Shown here in pieces: positions 1-9,976 of a stretch of 64,000 bases of DNA. Within the stretch, counting starts at the first letter, position 1, and the number at the start of each line of letters is the position of its first letter. The stretch comes from an uncultured Bacteroidales bacterium (GTDB lineage: Bacteria; Bacteroidota; Bacteroidia; Bacteroidales; UBA932). The DNA lies in contig CAMYVB010000001.1 of assembly GCA_947302175.1 (NCBI GenBank), positions 124,001-188,000 on the forward strand, written 5' to 3'. The position numbers and the translations under genes are program-made. The notes under the pieces are model-generated. The model had not been told where the DNA came from and ran no database searches. It saw only the letters and a program-made list of their open reading frames with translations.

Positions 1-1
1 C

Positions 2-229
2 ATCGTGCCTTCCTCCAGCGTCCTCAGCCTGTCCCTGCGCTCCCGCGAGGAGGCGGTCACCCTGTCCCACGACAACCGCCACCTCACCATCAGTCGCGAC
101 TCCAGCCTTACGGTTTCAGTGGCACAGTTTTCGCTAAAGAGGGTCCGGCTCTTTGAGACCAACTTCATGTCCGCCCTCAGGAGCAAGCTTTTCTGGGGCG
201 AAGACGCAAGGAACGAATCATTACGGTGA
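2..229 (+). CDS. nadK: NAD kinase, C-terminal fragment
   Basis: This open frame runs in from the left edge and encodes the last 75 or so residues of a protein. The tail, with an FxxxLRxKLFWGEDARN-like end, matches the C-terminus of Bacteroidota NAD kinases, which phosphorylate NAD to NADP in the cytoplasm. The frame is open from the first bases, so the GTG at 5 is an internal codon and not a start. The position directly before uppS and bamA is the usual Bacteroidales gene order and supports the call. The catalytic GGDG and NE motifs lie outside the window, so identity rests on the tail and on synteny. Confidence 0.72.
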   Translation: MVPSSSVLSLSLRSREEAVTLSHDNRHLTISRDSSLTVSVAQFSLKRVRLFETNFMSALRSKLFWGEDARNESLR

Positions 230-231
230 CG

Positions 232-933
232 ATGGAAAAAGCAATTCCCGCGCACGTGTCCGTCATAATGGACGGCAACGGCAGGTGGGCCCGCCAAAGG
301 GGCCTCGAACGCATCCAGGGCCATCTGGAGGGCGTGAAAAGTGTCCGCGCATGCACTGAGGAGTGCGTGCGGCTCGGAGTGAAATACCTCTCGGTTTTCG
401 CATTCTCCGAGGAAAACTGGGGGCGTCCCGCCGCCGAAGTGGAGTTCCTCATGAAGCTCCTCGGCAAGACTATGATTGAAGAGCTCTCCACCCTCATGGA
501 CAACGGGGTGCGCTTTGTAGTCGTGGGCAACCGCGCCCGCCTCGCCCCTTCGCTCCTCTCCGCCATTGAGGATTTGGAAAACAAGACGGCGAAAAACGAC
601 GTGCTCACGCTCATAGTCTTCCTTAGCTACAGCGGCAAATGGGATATTCTCCAGGCCGCCCGCCGCCTCGCCGCCGAGCTTGCCGCCGACCCTGGGCGCA
701 GCGTGGGCGAGCAGGATTTTGCAGCGTACCTTTCCACCGCCGCCTTCCCCGACCCCGACCTTCTTATCCGCACCTCCGGCGAGCAGCGCATCAGCAACTA
801 TATGCTCTGGCAGACAGCCTATACCGAGTTTTATTTCACCGACGTTTTGTGGCCCGATTTCCGCGAGGAGCATCTCAGGACAGCATTGGAGGAATACGCC
901 CGCAGGGACCGCCGGTATGGAAAAGTGAAATAA
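232..933 (+). CDS. uppS: Isoprenyl transferase (undecaprenyl diphosphate synthase)
   Basis: This cis-prenyltransferase condenses farnesyl diphosphate with isopentenyl diphosphate to make the C55 carrier for peptidoglycan and surface glycans, in the cytoplasm. The protein opens with MEKAIPAHVSVIMDGNGRWA, holding the catalytic Asp and the P-loop-like GNGRW. It also has FAFSEENW, the PDPDLLIRTSGEQRISNY block and the WPDF motif near the C-terminus. About 233 residues is normal for the family. A GTG at 226 overlaps the nadK stop, but I prefer the ATG at 232 because it begins right at the conserved N-terminus. The gene is followed 34 bases later by bamA. Confidence 0.95.
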   Translation: MEKAIPAHVSVIMDGNGRWARQRGLERIQGHLEGVKSVRACTEECVRLGVKYLSVFAFSEENWGRPAAEVEFLMKLLGKTMIEELSTLMDNGVRFVVVGNRARLAPSLLSAIEDLENKTAKNDVLTLIVFLSYSGKWDILQAARRLAAELAADPGRSVGEQDFAAYLSTAAFPDPDLLIRTSGEQRISNYMLWQTAYTEFYFTDVLWPDFREEHLRTALEEYARRDRRYGKVK

Positions 934-938
934 TTGAC

Positions 939-946
939 TATATTTG
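939..946 (+). promoter_or_regulatory. Bacteroidota -7 box upstream of bamA
   Basis: TATATTTG fits the TAnnTTTG consensus of the primary Bacteroidota sigma factor and sits 21 bases before the bamA ATG. No clear -33 TTTG is seen at the expected distance. It could give bamA a transcript independent of uppS. Confidence 0.5.
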
Positions 947-967
947 CAAATTGATTGAAAGTATCCG

Positions 968-3550
968 ATGAACAAGATAAAGTCAGTTTTGGTTCCGTTG
1001 ATGCTGCTTCTGGGCGCCGTGACGTATGCCCAGGACGGCTTCGAAGTGGACTATAACCGCCCCCAAAAATATATACTCGGCGGCGTGTCCGTCGAAGGCA
1101 ACCACTATTTCACAGAGTCCCAGATAGTCCAGTTGACCGGCCTGCAGGAGGGCATGGAAATAACCATCCCCAGCGACGCCCTTTCCTCCATAGTCACGAG
1201 GCTGTGGGGCCAGCGTTTCTTCGAAGACGTGGGCGTGGAGGTGGACCGTTTCAGCGCCGAGCGCGACAGCGTGTACCTCAAAATCTGCATTGAAGAGCGT
1301 CCCAGGGTGTCCAGGTGGACTTTCACCGGCGTCAAGAAGGGAGAGCAGAAGGAACTGCTCGAGCGCCTGCACGTGCGCCGCGGCGGCGAGTTTTCGGACT
1401 ACGTGGCCGAAGCCTCGACCAACGTCATCAAGAAATTCTACGCAGAAAAGGGCTTCCTCAACTGCACGGTCGATATCACTACCGCCCGCGACACCGTGAT
1501 CAAAAACGCAATACGCGTCAATTTCGGAGTCGACAAGGGCCAGAAAATCAAAATCAAGACCATCAATTTCGAGGGCAACGACGACATCAAGGAGTTCAAG
1601 CTCGCCCGCTCGATGAAGAAGACCAAGTCCAACAAGTGGTACAACTTCTTCAACAGCAAGAAATTCGACGAGAAGGAGTACGAAAAGGACAAAAAGAACC
1701 TCATCAGCACCTTCAACGAGGCCGGCTACCGCGACGCCCGCATCATCAAGGACTCCATCTACTACGTTGAGCCCAACCGCCTCGGCATAGACTTCGTCTT
1801 CGACCAGGGCGACAAATATTACTTCAGGGACATCACCTGGACCGGCAACTCCGTCTATTCCACCGACGTGCTGAACCAAATCCTGTCCATCAAGAAGGGT
1901 GACGTGTACGACGTCGTCACCATGGAGAAGCGCCTCAACGGCGGCGGCAAGCAGACCGACTACGACGTCTCGAAGCTCTACCGCGACAACGGCTACCTCT
2001 TCTTCAACATCACCCCCGTCGAGCTCAACATCCAGAACGACTCGGTCGACGTGGAGCTCCGCATCTCCGAAGGCAAGCAGGCCACGCTCAACAACATAGT
2101 CATCAACGGCAACGACCTGACCAACGAAAAGGTGGTCCGCCGCCAGGTATTCACCCGTCCCGGCTACCTCTTCTCCCAGTCCGACTTCGAGCGCTCCATC
2201 CGTGAAATCGCCTCCCTCGGCCAGTTCGACCCCGAGGCCATCATGGACGGATCGAAAGGATACTCCATCATCCCCAACCAGCTCAACAACACCGTCGACG
2301 TGGTCTACAACGTCACCGAGAAGCCTTCCAGCCAGTTGGAGCTTTCCGGCGGTTGGGGCGGCAACACCTTCGTCGCCACCGTGGGCGTGAGTTTCAACAA
2401 CTTCTCCACCGCCCGCATGTTCGACAAGAGCGCCTGGCGTCCCGTCCCTCTGGGCGACGCGCAGAACCTGTCGTTCCGTTTCCAGACCAACGGTACCTAC
2501 TACACGGCCCTCACCGCGAGCTTCACTGAGCCCTGGCTCTTCGGCAAAAAGCCCACGTCGCTCAACCTGTCGGCCTACTACACCCGCCAGACCGACTCCT
2601 ACCTCTATCTGAACATCCTCAGCCACGAGCGCATGATGGATATATACGGTTTCTCGGCTTCCCTGGGTAACCGCCTGAAGTGGCCTGACAGCTATTTCGT
2701 CCTATACAACGGCCTTAGCTGGCAGTCCTACGACCTGCACAACTGGTATTCGGGATACTTCTTCTTCGACGACGGTCTGTCCCACAACCTGAGCTACACA
2801 ATCTCCCTCTCCAGGACTTCGTACGACCAGCAGATTTATCCCCGCCGCGGCTCGGAATTCGCTGCTTCCCTGCAGATTACGCCTCCTTATTCCCTCCTTA
2901 GGAAGAAAGACTGGGGCAATCTCGACGCCAACGGCAAGCCCACTCCCGTGGCCAGCTGGCGCGACATCAACTACGACACCTGGGACTCCCAGCACCGCTT
3001 CAAGTGGATAGAGTACCACAAGTGGAAATTCTCCGGCGCCATCTATACCAACCTGGTCGCAGACCTCGTCATGATGACCCGCTTCCAGTTCGGTTATCTC
3101 GGCAGCTACAACAGCAGCTGGGGCTACTCTCCCTTCGAGGGCTTCCTCGTCGGCGGTGACGGTATGTCCGGCTACAACACCTACGGTTCCGAAATCGTCT
3201 CCCTGCGCGGTTACACCAACTATTCCCTTACTCCCCGCCGCTACACCACCTACAACGCCAACGGCACGGCCTACGCCGGCAACGTATACGACAAGTTCAC
3301 CGTCGAGCTGCGTTACCCCATCATCCTCCAGCCCCAGTCCACGATTTTCGCCCTGGTCTTTGCTGAAGGCGGTAACTGCTGGGCCGACATCAAGGACTTC
3401 AATCCCTTCCAGATCAAGCGCTCAGCGGGCGTAGGTCTGAGGATATTCCTCCCTATGGTGGGTCTGCTCGGCGTAGACTGGGGCTACGGCTTCGACGACA
3501 GCACCAACGGCGGCAGCCAGTTCCACTTCATGATAGGTCAGCAATTCTAG
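968..3550 (+). CDS. bamA: Outer membrane protein assembly factor BamA
   Basis: This is the Omp85-family protein that folds and inserts beta-barrel proteins into the outer membrane. Residues 1-21 are a signal peptide ending in TYAQ. Residues about 35-450 form a string of POTRA domains with repeated patterns of the type I-x-G-N and EGxxGxxxxV. From about 457 to the end is the barrel, with alternating aromatic beta-strand segments and a C-terminal Phe typical of outer-membrane proteins. A length of 860 residues is usual for Bacteroidota BamA. It is followed by an OmpH/Skp chaperone, the standard partner that carries unfolded barrels across the periplasm, and bamD lies 15 kb away in the same window. 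Confidence 0.96.
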   Translation: MNKIKSVLVPLMLLLGAVTYAQDGFEVDYNRPQKYILGGVSVEGNHYFTESQIVQLTGLQEGMEITIPSDALSSIVTRLWGQRFFEDVGVEVDRFSAERDSVYLKICIEERPRVSRWTFTGVKKGEQKELLERLHVRRGGEFSDYVAEASTNVIKKFYAEKGFLNCTVDITTARDTVIKNAIRVNFGVDKGQKIKIKTINFEGNDDIKEFKLARSMKKTKSNKWYNFFNSKKFDEKEYEKDKKNLISTFNEAGYRDARIIKDSIYYVEPNRLGIDFVFDQGDKYYFRDITWTGNSVYSTDVLNQILSIKKGDVYDVVTMEKRLNGGGKQTDYDVSKLYRDNGYLFFNITPVELNIQNDSVDVELRISEGKQATLNNIVINGNDLTNEKVVRRQVFTRPGYLFSQSDFERSIREIASLGQFDPEAIMDGSKGYSIIPNQLNNTVDVVYNVTEKPSSQLELSGGWGGNTFVATVGVSFNNFSTARMFDKSAWRPVPLGDAQNLSFRFQTNGTYYTALTASFTEPWLFGKKPTSLNLSAYYTRQTDSYLYLNILSHERMMDIYGFSASLGNRLKWPDSYFVLYNGLSWQSYDLHNWYSGYFFFDDGLSHNLSYTISLSRTSYDQQIYPRRGSEFAASLQITPPYSLLRKKDWGNLDANGKPTPVASWRDINYDTWDSQHRFKWIEYHKWKFSGAIYTNLVADLVMMTRFQFGYLGSYNSSWGYSPFEGFLVGGDGMSGYNTYGSEIVSLRGYTNYSLTPRRYTTYNANGTAYAGNVYDKFTVELRYPIILQPQSTIFALVFAEGGNCWADIKDFNPFQIKRSAGVGLRIFLPMVGLLGVDWGYGFDDSTNGGSQFHFMIGQQF

Positions 3551-3583
3551 AATAACAGAAAACAATAATCAATTAAATCCGAT

Positions 3584-4156
3584 ATGAAAAAAATCGTTTT
3601 GTTCGCCGCAATGGCCCTCGCCACCTTCGCAGCCAACGCACAGCCCAAATTTGCACACGTCAATTTCACCGAGCTCGTGCAGCTCATGCCCGAAGCCGAC
3701 AAGGCCCGCGAAGCAATGACCGCTTCCCAGAAGGAAGCTTCCGATACTTTCCAGTCCATGTATGAAGAGTACCAGACCAAGGTGCAGCAGTATCAGCAGA
3801 AAGCTGCCAGCTGGACTCCCGCAATCAAGGAGAGCAAGGAAAAAGAGCTCACCGACATCCAGCAGAGGCTTGAAGAGTTCAACCAGACCATCCAGCAGGA
3901 GCTCCAGCAGCAACAGCAGCAGCTCATGGCCCCCATCTACCAGAAGGCCCAGGATACAGTGTCCAAGCTCGCAAAGGACGGCGGTTACATCTATGTGATG
4001 GACCAGAGCACTTTCCTCTATTTCGATCCCGCCCAGAGCACCGACCTCACCCCTGCAGCCCGCAAGGCTCTCGGCATCCCCGAAGGCAGGACCCTCGAAA
4101 CCCTCCAGGCCGAGCTTCAGGCCCAGGCAGAAGCCCAGGCAGCTCCAGCGAAATAA
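3584..4156 (+). CDS. OmpH/Skp family periplasmic chaperone
   Basis: This is a periplasmic holdase for unfolded outer-membrane proteins. It has a signal peptide (residues 1-19, ending ANAQ), then the short beta-strand FAHVNFTELVQLMPE of the trimerisation core. A long alpha-helical arm rich in Gln and Glu follows (about residues 45-130, with a run of Gln near 105-112). The C-terminus is Ala/Gln-rich low complexity. The length of 190 residues fits the family. Many Bacteroidales carry two copies in tandem after bamA, but only one is present here. It is probably co-transcribed with bamA, whose stop lies 33 bases upstream. Confidence 0.9.
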   Translation: MKKIVLFAAMALATFAANAQPKFAHVNFTELVQLMPEADKAREAMTASQKEASDTFQSMYEEYQTKVQQYQQKAASWTPAIKESKEKELTDIQQRLEEFNQTIQQELQQQQQQLMAPIYQKAQDTVSKLAKDGGYIYVMDQSTFLYFDPAQSTDLTPAARKALGIPEGRTLETLQAELQAQAEAQAAPAK

Positions 4157-4177
4157 TCCAAAACCACATAATACCCA

Positions 4178-6025
4178 ATGCAACACAAAGTAGTTGATAC
4201 TAAGGATGTTGTAATAAGGTTTGCAGGAGATTCGGGAGATGGTATGCAACTCACCGGATCTCTTTTTGCAGATACTTCCGCCGTCTACGGAAACGGACTT
4301 TCCACTTTTCCCGACTATCCCGCCGAGATACGTGCCCCCCATGGCACCGTATCCGGCGTGTCCGGTTTCCAGGTCCATATAGGCAGCGGCAAGGTTACGA
4401 CTCCCGGAGACTTTTGCGACCTTCTGGTCGCCATGAACCCTGCGGCCCTGAAGGCTAATGCCAAATGGTGCAAGAGGGGAGCGATGATACTCGTCGACGA
4501 AGACGCCTTCGACGAGGCCGGCATGAAGAAAGCCGGTTTCACGACCGACAATCCCTTCGCCGAGCTCGGCGTGGAGGACAGGGTCCTGCTCGTCTCTCCC
4601 ATCACGACCCTCACCAAGGAGAGCCTCGCCGACAGCGGCATGGACCTCAAGTCCGTCCTCAAGTGCAAGAACATGTTCACCCTGGGCATGGCCTGCTACA
4701 TCTACAACCGTCCCCTCGACCACATCTTCGCCTATCTCGAGCGCAAGTTCTCCAAGAAGCACCCCGAGATGATAGAGCCCAACAAGAAGGTCCTCACCGA
4801 CGGCTTCAACTATGCCTCCAACATCCAGGCGATAGCCGACACCTATGTAGTCGAGCCCGTAGCCGACCTCCCCAAGGGCACCTACCGCAACATCACCGGC
4901 AACCAGGCGACAGCCTGGGGCCTCCTCGCAGCTTCCGAGAAGTCCGGCCTGCCCCTCTTCTGCGGTTCATACCCTATCACCCCCGCCACCGGCATACTCG
5001 AAGAGCTCGCCATACACAAGAGCCTGGGCGCCAAGACCCTGCAGGCCGAGGATGAAATCGCCGGCATATGCACCGCCATCGGCGCATCGTTCGCTGGCAA
5101 TCTTGCCGTCACGACTACATCCGGCCCCGGTCTTTCGCTCAAGAGCGAAGCTCTCGGCCTCGCAGTCATGACCGAGCTTCCGCTCGTCGTAGTGGACGTC
5201 CAGAGGGGCGGTCCCTCCACAGGCCTTCCCACAAAGACCGAGCAGACCGACCTCATGCAGGCCCTCTTCGGCCGCAACGGCGAATGCCCCATGCCCGTCC
5301 TGGCAGCCCGCAGCCCCGCACAGTGCTTCGACGCAGCGTTCATGGCCGCAAAGATAGCCCTTGAGCACATGACCCCCGTCATGCTCCTCACCGAAGGCTT
5401 CCTTGGCAACGGTTCCGAGCCCTGGAGGATTCCTTCCATGGCCGACTATCCCGCAATCAAGCCTCCGTTCGTGCAGGGGTCCCTTCCTGAAGGCGAGACT
5501 TTCCAGCCCTTCAAGCGCAATCCCGAGACCCTCGTGCGCAGCTGGGCCCTCCCCGGTCAGAAAGGCCTCGAGCACAGGGTAGGCGGTCTCGAGAAGACCC
5601 ACGAAGGCGTCCTCTCTACAGATCCCGCCAACCACGAGATGATGGTGCGCGAGCGCGCCGAAAAGGTGGCGAGAGTCGCGAGGGAACTCCCCGCACTCGA
5701 GCTTGAAGGCGCGAAGGAAGGTAAGATACTCGTAGTCGGCTGGGGCGGCACCTACGGACACATTTCCACCGCAGTCCACGAGCTTCTCGAGGAAGGCGTC
5801 GACGTGTCCTACGCCCATTTCGACTACATCAACCCCCTCCCCGCCAATACGGAGGAGGTCTTCTCCCGCTTCAGCCGCATACTCGTTTGCGAGCTCAACA
5901 GCGGTCAGTTTGCCGCCTACCTTCGCGGCATACTTCCCGCCCACGAATATGTGTCATTCGGAAAGGTCCAGGGACAGCCGTTCCTCGTGAGCGAGCTCAA
6001 GGACCGCATCCTCAAAGAACTGTAA
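4178..6025 (+). CDS. korA: 2-oxoacid:ferredoxin oxidoreductase, fused gamma/alpha subunit (KorA)
   Basis: With KorB it interconverts 2-oxoglutarate and succinyl-CoA, passing electrons to or from ferredoxin, an oxygen-sensitive reaction of anaerobes. Residues about 10-190 are the gamma domain, with FAGDSGDGMQ and PDYPAEIRAP. Residues about 225-600 are the alpha (pyrimidine-binding) domain, with GSYPITPAT, QAEDEIAGI, TTTSGPGLSLKSE and GGPSTGLPTKTEQ. The 615-residue gamma-alpha fusion is the normal form in Bacteroidota. KorB starts three bases after the stop. Specificity for 2-oxoglutarate over other 2-oxoacids is inferred from family and context. Confidence 0.93.
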   Translation: MQHKVVDTKDVVIRFAGDSGDGMQLTGSLFADTSAVYGNGLSTFPDYPAEIRAPHGTVSGVSGFQVHIGSGKVTTPGDFCDLLVAMNPAALKANAKWCKRGAMILVDEDAFDEAGMKKAGFTTDNPFAELGVEDRVLLVSPITTLTKESLADSGMDLKSVLKCKNMFTLGMACYIYNRPLDHIFAYLERKFSKKHPEMIEPNKKVLTDGFNYASNIQAIADTYVVEPVADLPKGTYRNITGNQATAWGLLAASEKSGLPLFCGSYPITPATGILEELAIHKSLGAKTLQAEDEIAGICTAIGASFAGNLAVTTTSGPGLSLKSEALGLAVMTELPLVVVDVQRGGPSTGLPTKTEQTDLMQALFGRNGECPMPVLAARSPAQCFDAAFMAAKIALEHMTPVMLLTEGFLGNGSEPWRIPSMADYPAIKPPFVQGSLPEGETFQPFKRNPETLVRSWALPGQKGLEHRVGGLEKTHEGVLSTDPANHEMMVRERAEKVARVARELPALELEGAKEGKILVVGWGGTYGHISTAVHELLEEGVDVSYAHFDYINPLPANTEEVFSRFSRILVCELNSGQFAAYLRGILPAHEYVSFGKVQGQPFLVSELKDRILKEL

Positions 6026-6028
6026 GCC

Positions 6029-7048
6029 ATGCCCACACTCACAGCACAGGATTTCAAGAGCGACCAGCAGGTACGCTGGTGCCCCGGTTGCGGCGACCAC
6101 GCCGTCCTGGCATCGCTCCAGAGGGCTCTCCCCAAGGTGAGCACCGCCCTCGGTTATGAAAAGGAACGCTACGTCGTGGTGTCCGGCATAGGATGCTCCT
6201 CCCGCCTTCCTTATTATATGGACACCTACGGTTTCCATAGCATCCACGGCCGCGCCACCGCCATCAGCACCGGCATCAAGGTGGCCAACCCCACCCTCAC
6301 CGTATGGCAGGCCTGCGGCGACGGCGACGCCCTCGCCATCGGCGGCAACCATTTCATCCACGCCATACGCCGCAACATCGACATCAACATCATCCTCTTC
6401 AACAACCAGATCTACGGCCTTACGAAGGGTCAGTATTCGCCCACTTCCAAGTTCGGCGCCATCACCAAGACCTCTCCCTACGGCACCGTGGAGCATCCTT
6501 TCAACCCCGGCAGCCTCGTTCTCGGCGCAAAGGGCACCTTCTTCGCCCGTTCGCTCGACATAGAGCTCAAGCTCAATGAGGAAATCATGACAGCAGCAGC
6601 CCTTCACGACGGCACTTCCGTCATGGAGATGCTCACCAACTGCGTGATTTTCAACGACGGAGCCCACAAGTCCCTGAGCGACCCCGCAGTCAAGGCTGAC
6701 CGCACGATAGTCCTTCGCCACGGCGAAAAGATGATCTTCGGCAAGAACCGCGACAAGGGCCTCGTGCTCGACGGCATGGGCCTGAGGGCCGTTACCATAG
6801 GTCAGGACGGCTACACCGAGGACGACATCCTCGTCCACGACGCCCACAGCGACAATATGGGAATGCACATGATGCTCGCCGAAATGAAAGGCCCCGAGCT
6901 CCCCGTCGCCCTAGGCATCATCCGCGACGTCAAGGACGTCACTTACGACGACGGCGTGCGCGACCAGGTCAAGGACGTCATGGTCAAATCAAAGATACAC
7001 AGCGTGGACGACCTCCTTCGCAGCGGCTCCACCTGGGAAGTAGAATAA
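6029..7048 (+). CDS. korB: 2-oxoacid:ferredoxin oxidoreductase, beta subunit (KorB)
   Basis: This is the thiamine-diphosphate-binding subunit that pairs with KorA. The N-terminus has WCPGCGDHAVL. The TPP/Mg2+ motif runs from GDGDALAIGGNH (about residues 96-107) to FNNQIYGLTKGQYSPTS. The Cys residues expected in beta subunits are present near the N-terminus and at GIGCSS. A length of 339 residues is usual. It is followed 32 bases later by glutamate dehydrogenase. 2-Oxoglutarate made reductively by KorAB is therefore next to the enzyme that aminates it, a carbon/nitrogen junction. Confidence 0.94.
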   Translation: MPTLTAQDFKSDQQVRWCPGCGDHAVLASLQRALPKVSTALGYEKERYVVVSGIGCSSRLPYYMDTYGFHSIHGRATAISTGIKVANPTLTVWQACGDGDALAIGGNHFIHAIRRNIDINIILFNNQIYGLTKGQYSPTSKFGAITKTSPYGTVEHPFNPGSLVLGAKGTFFARSLDIELKLNEEIMTAAALHDGTSVMEMLTNCVIFNDGAHKSLSDPAVKADRTIVLRHGEKMIFGKNRDKGLVLDGMGLRAVTIGQDGYTEDDILVHDAHSDNMGMHMMLAEMKGPELPVALGIIRDVKDVTYDDGVRDQVKDVMVKSKIHSVDDLLRSGSTWEVE

Positions 7049-7080
7049 CAACTTAATACCGCATAAAGACACAAACAAAA

Positions 7081-8424
<1,344 letters not shown>

Positions 8425-8467
8425 GAGATTTCAGCCCCTTATCGGGTCAGTTCCTGATTTTTATTAT

Positions 8468-8505
8468 TATATTTGCGCCGCTTAAACCGACGCAAATATT
8501 TTTTT
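8468..8505 (+). promoter_or_regulatory. Overlapping -7 box and intrinsic terminator-like hairpin
   Basis: TATATTTG at 8468-8475 fits the Bacteroidota -7 box and would start transcription near 8479, about 33 bases before the transporter ATG. The same bases are the left arm of an inverted repeat: ATATTTGCG at 8469-8477 pairs with CGCAAATAT at 8491-8499, followed by a run of T to 8505. A transcript reading in from gdhA can form the hairpin. A transcript started at the -7 box contains only the right arm. Confidence 0.5.
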
Positions 8506-8511
8506 ATAGCA

Positions 8512-9966
8512 ATGGCTAACTCAAAATTTAACCTCAGGTATTGTGTACTTCTGCCTATAGTGCTGATAGCCACGGTACTTCTTTGGGCCCTCCCCGTATC
8601 TACATTCGGCATCGAAGGACTCACCGTCGTCCAGCAGCGCATGATTGCAATCTTCGTTTTCGCAGCGCTCATGTGGATGTTTGAAATCATCCCCAACTGG
8701 ACTACCTCGCTCCTCGTCATAGTGGTAATGCTCCTGACCGTGTCCAACAAAGGACTCGGATTCATGTGCAAGCCCGAGCTCGGCACTCTGGTGGACTACA
8801 AGTCCATCATGGCCTCTTTCGCCGACCCTGTCGTCATGCTCTTCCTGGGCGGCTTCGTCCTTGCGATTATCGCCTCCAAGTACGGAATGGACGCCGTCAT
8901 CGCAAAGGGCCTGCTCGGCCTCTTCGGCAAAAGGCCCAAGTTCGTCCTCCTCGGCTTCCTCATCATCATCGCTGTTTTCTCGATGTTCATGAGCAACACC
9001 GCCACCGCAGCCATGATGCTGGCATTCCTCGCCCCGGTCCTCAAGTCTCTTCCCGAGAGTGAGACCGGCAAGGTGGGTCTCGCCCTTTCCATCCCCGTCG
9101 CGGCCAACCTCGGCGGCATAGGCACTCCCATCGGCACCCCTCCCAACGCCATCGCAATCGGCGCCCTCGAGAATGCCGGCTACCAGATTGGCTTCGCCAC
9201 CTGGATGAGCAGGATGATCCCCTTCGTCATCATCATGATCGTCCTTGCATGGATTCTCCTCCAGCTTTTCTTCCCCTTCAAGTCCGACAAGATCGAGCTT
9301 AAGATAGAGACCAAGGCCCACAAGTGGATTTGGAAGGACTATGTGGCATGGATCACTTTCTTCGTGACCATCCTTCTCTGGGTCACCGAGACCTGGACCA
9401 AGATCAATTCCAACATCGTGGCCCTCATCCCCCTGGCAGTATACACCTGCACCGGTGTGTTCACCAAGGATGACATCAAGGAAATCAACTGGAGCGTACT
9501 CTGGCTCGTCGCAGGCGGTTTCGCCCTCGGCACAGGCCTCAACAAGACCGGCCTCGCAGCAACGCTTATCAACGCCATACCTTTCAGCACGATGAACGTC
9601 GTCCTCGTTCTCGTCGTCGCCGGCCTCGTGTGCTACCTCCTGTCCAACTTCATCAGCAACTCCGCCACCGCCGCCCTCCTTGTCCCCATACTCGTGGTCG
9701 TCGGCACTGCCATGAGCGATCCCACTGCGGCCAATAACGCCCAGTTCACCGCTCTCGGTGGCATGTATGCCATGATTCCCTACATCGCAATGTGCGCTTC
9801 ACTCGCCATGCTCTTCCCCATTTCCACCCCTCCGAATGCCATCGCTTCGTCCACCGGCCTCGTCCAGACTTCCCAGATGGCCAAGGTCGGTGTTATCATC
9901 GGCGTAGTCGGTCTCGTGCTCGGCTACTTCCTCCTTACCGTCCTTTTCCCTTTCCCCATAGTCTAA
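8512..9966 (+). CDS. DASS/SLC13-family sodium:anion symporter
   Basis: This inner-membrane carrier belongs to the divalent anion:sodium symporter family, whose members import dicarboxylates, sulfate or related anions. The two internally repeated SNT-type motifs are present: MSNTATAAMML with GGIGTPIGTPPNAIAIG in the first half, and ISNSATAALLVPI with STPPNAIASSTG in the second. At least eleven hydrophobic segments are visible over 484 residues. I start at the ATG of MANSKF. An upstream in-frame start at 8473 would lie inside the promoter hairpin. The substrate is not readable. The KorAB/GDH neighbourhood would suit a C4-dicarboxylate, but this is inference. Confidence 0.88.
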   Translation: MANSKFNLRYCVLLPIVLIATVLLWALPVSTFGIEGLTVVQQRMIAIFVFAALMWMFEIIPNWTTSLLVIVVMLLTVSNKGLGFMCKPELGTLVDYKSIMASFADPVVMLFLGGFVLAIIASKYGMDAVIAKGLLGLFGKRPKFVLLGFLIIIAVFSMFMSNTATAAMMLAFLAPVLKSLPESETGKVGLALSIPVAANLGGIGTPIGTPPNAIAIGALENAGYQIGFATWMSRMIPFVIIMIVLAWILLQLFFPFKSDKIELKIETKAHKWIWKDYVAWITFFVTILLWVTETWTKINSNIVALIPLAVYTCTGVFTKDDIKEINWSVLWLVAGGFALGTGLNKTGLAATLINAIPFSTMNVVLVLVVAGLVCYLLSNFISNSATAALLVPILVVVGTAMSDPTAANNAQFTALGGMYAMIPYIAMCASLAMLFPISTPPNAIASSTGLVQTSQMAKVGVIIGVVGLVLGYFLLTVLFPFPIV

Positions 9967-9976
9967 CCAGCGAAAG

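Noticed and set aside
983..2626. Long open frame (547 codons) on the minus strand opposite bamA
   Set aside because: It mirrors the high GC third-position bias of bamA, shows no family pattern and no promoter. The same applies to the long frames opposite ompH/korA (3569-4762), gdhA (7168-8307), fucI (35423-37210) and others.
8473..8511. Earlier start for the SLC13 transporter
   Set aside because: It would begin inside the promoter and hairpin and add a basic stretch not typical of the family. ATG 8512 is preferred.
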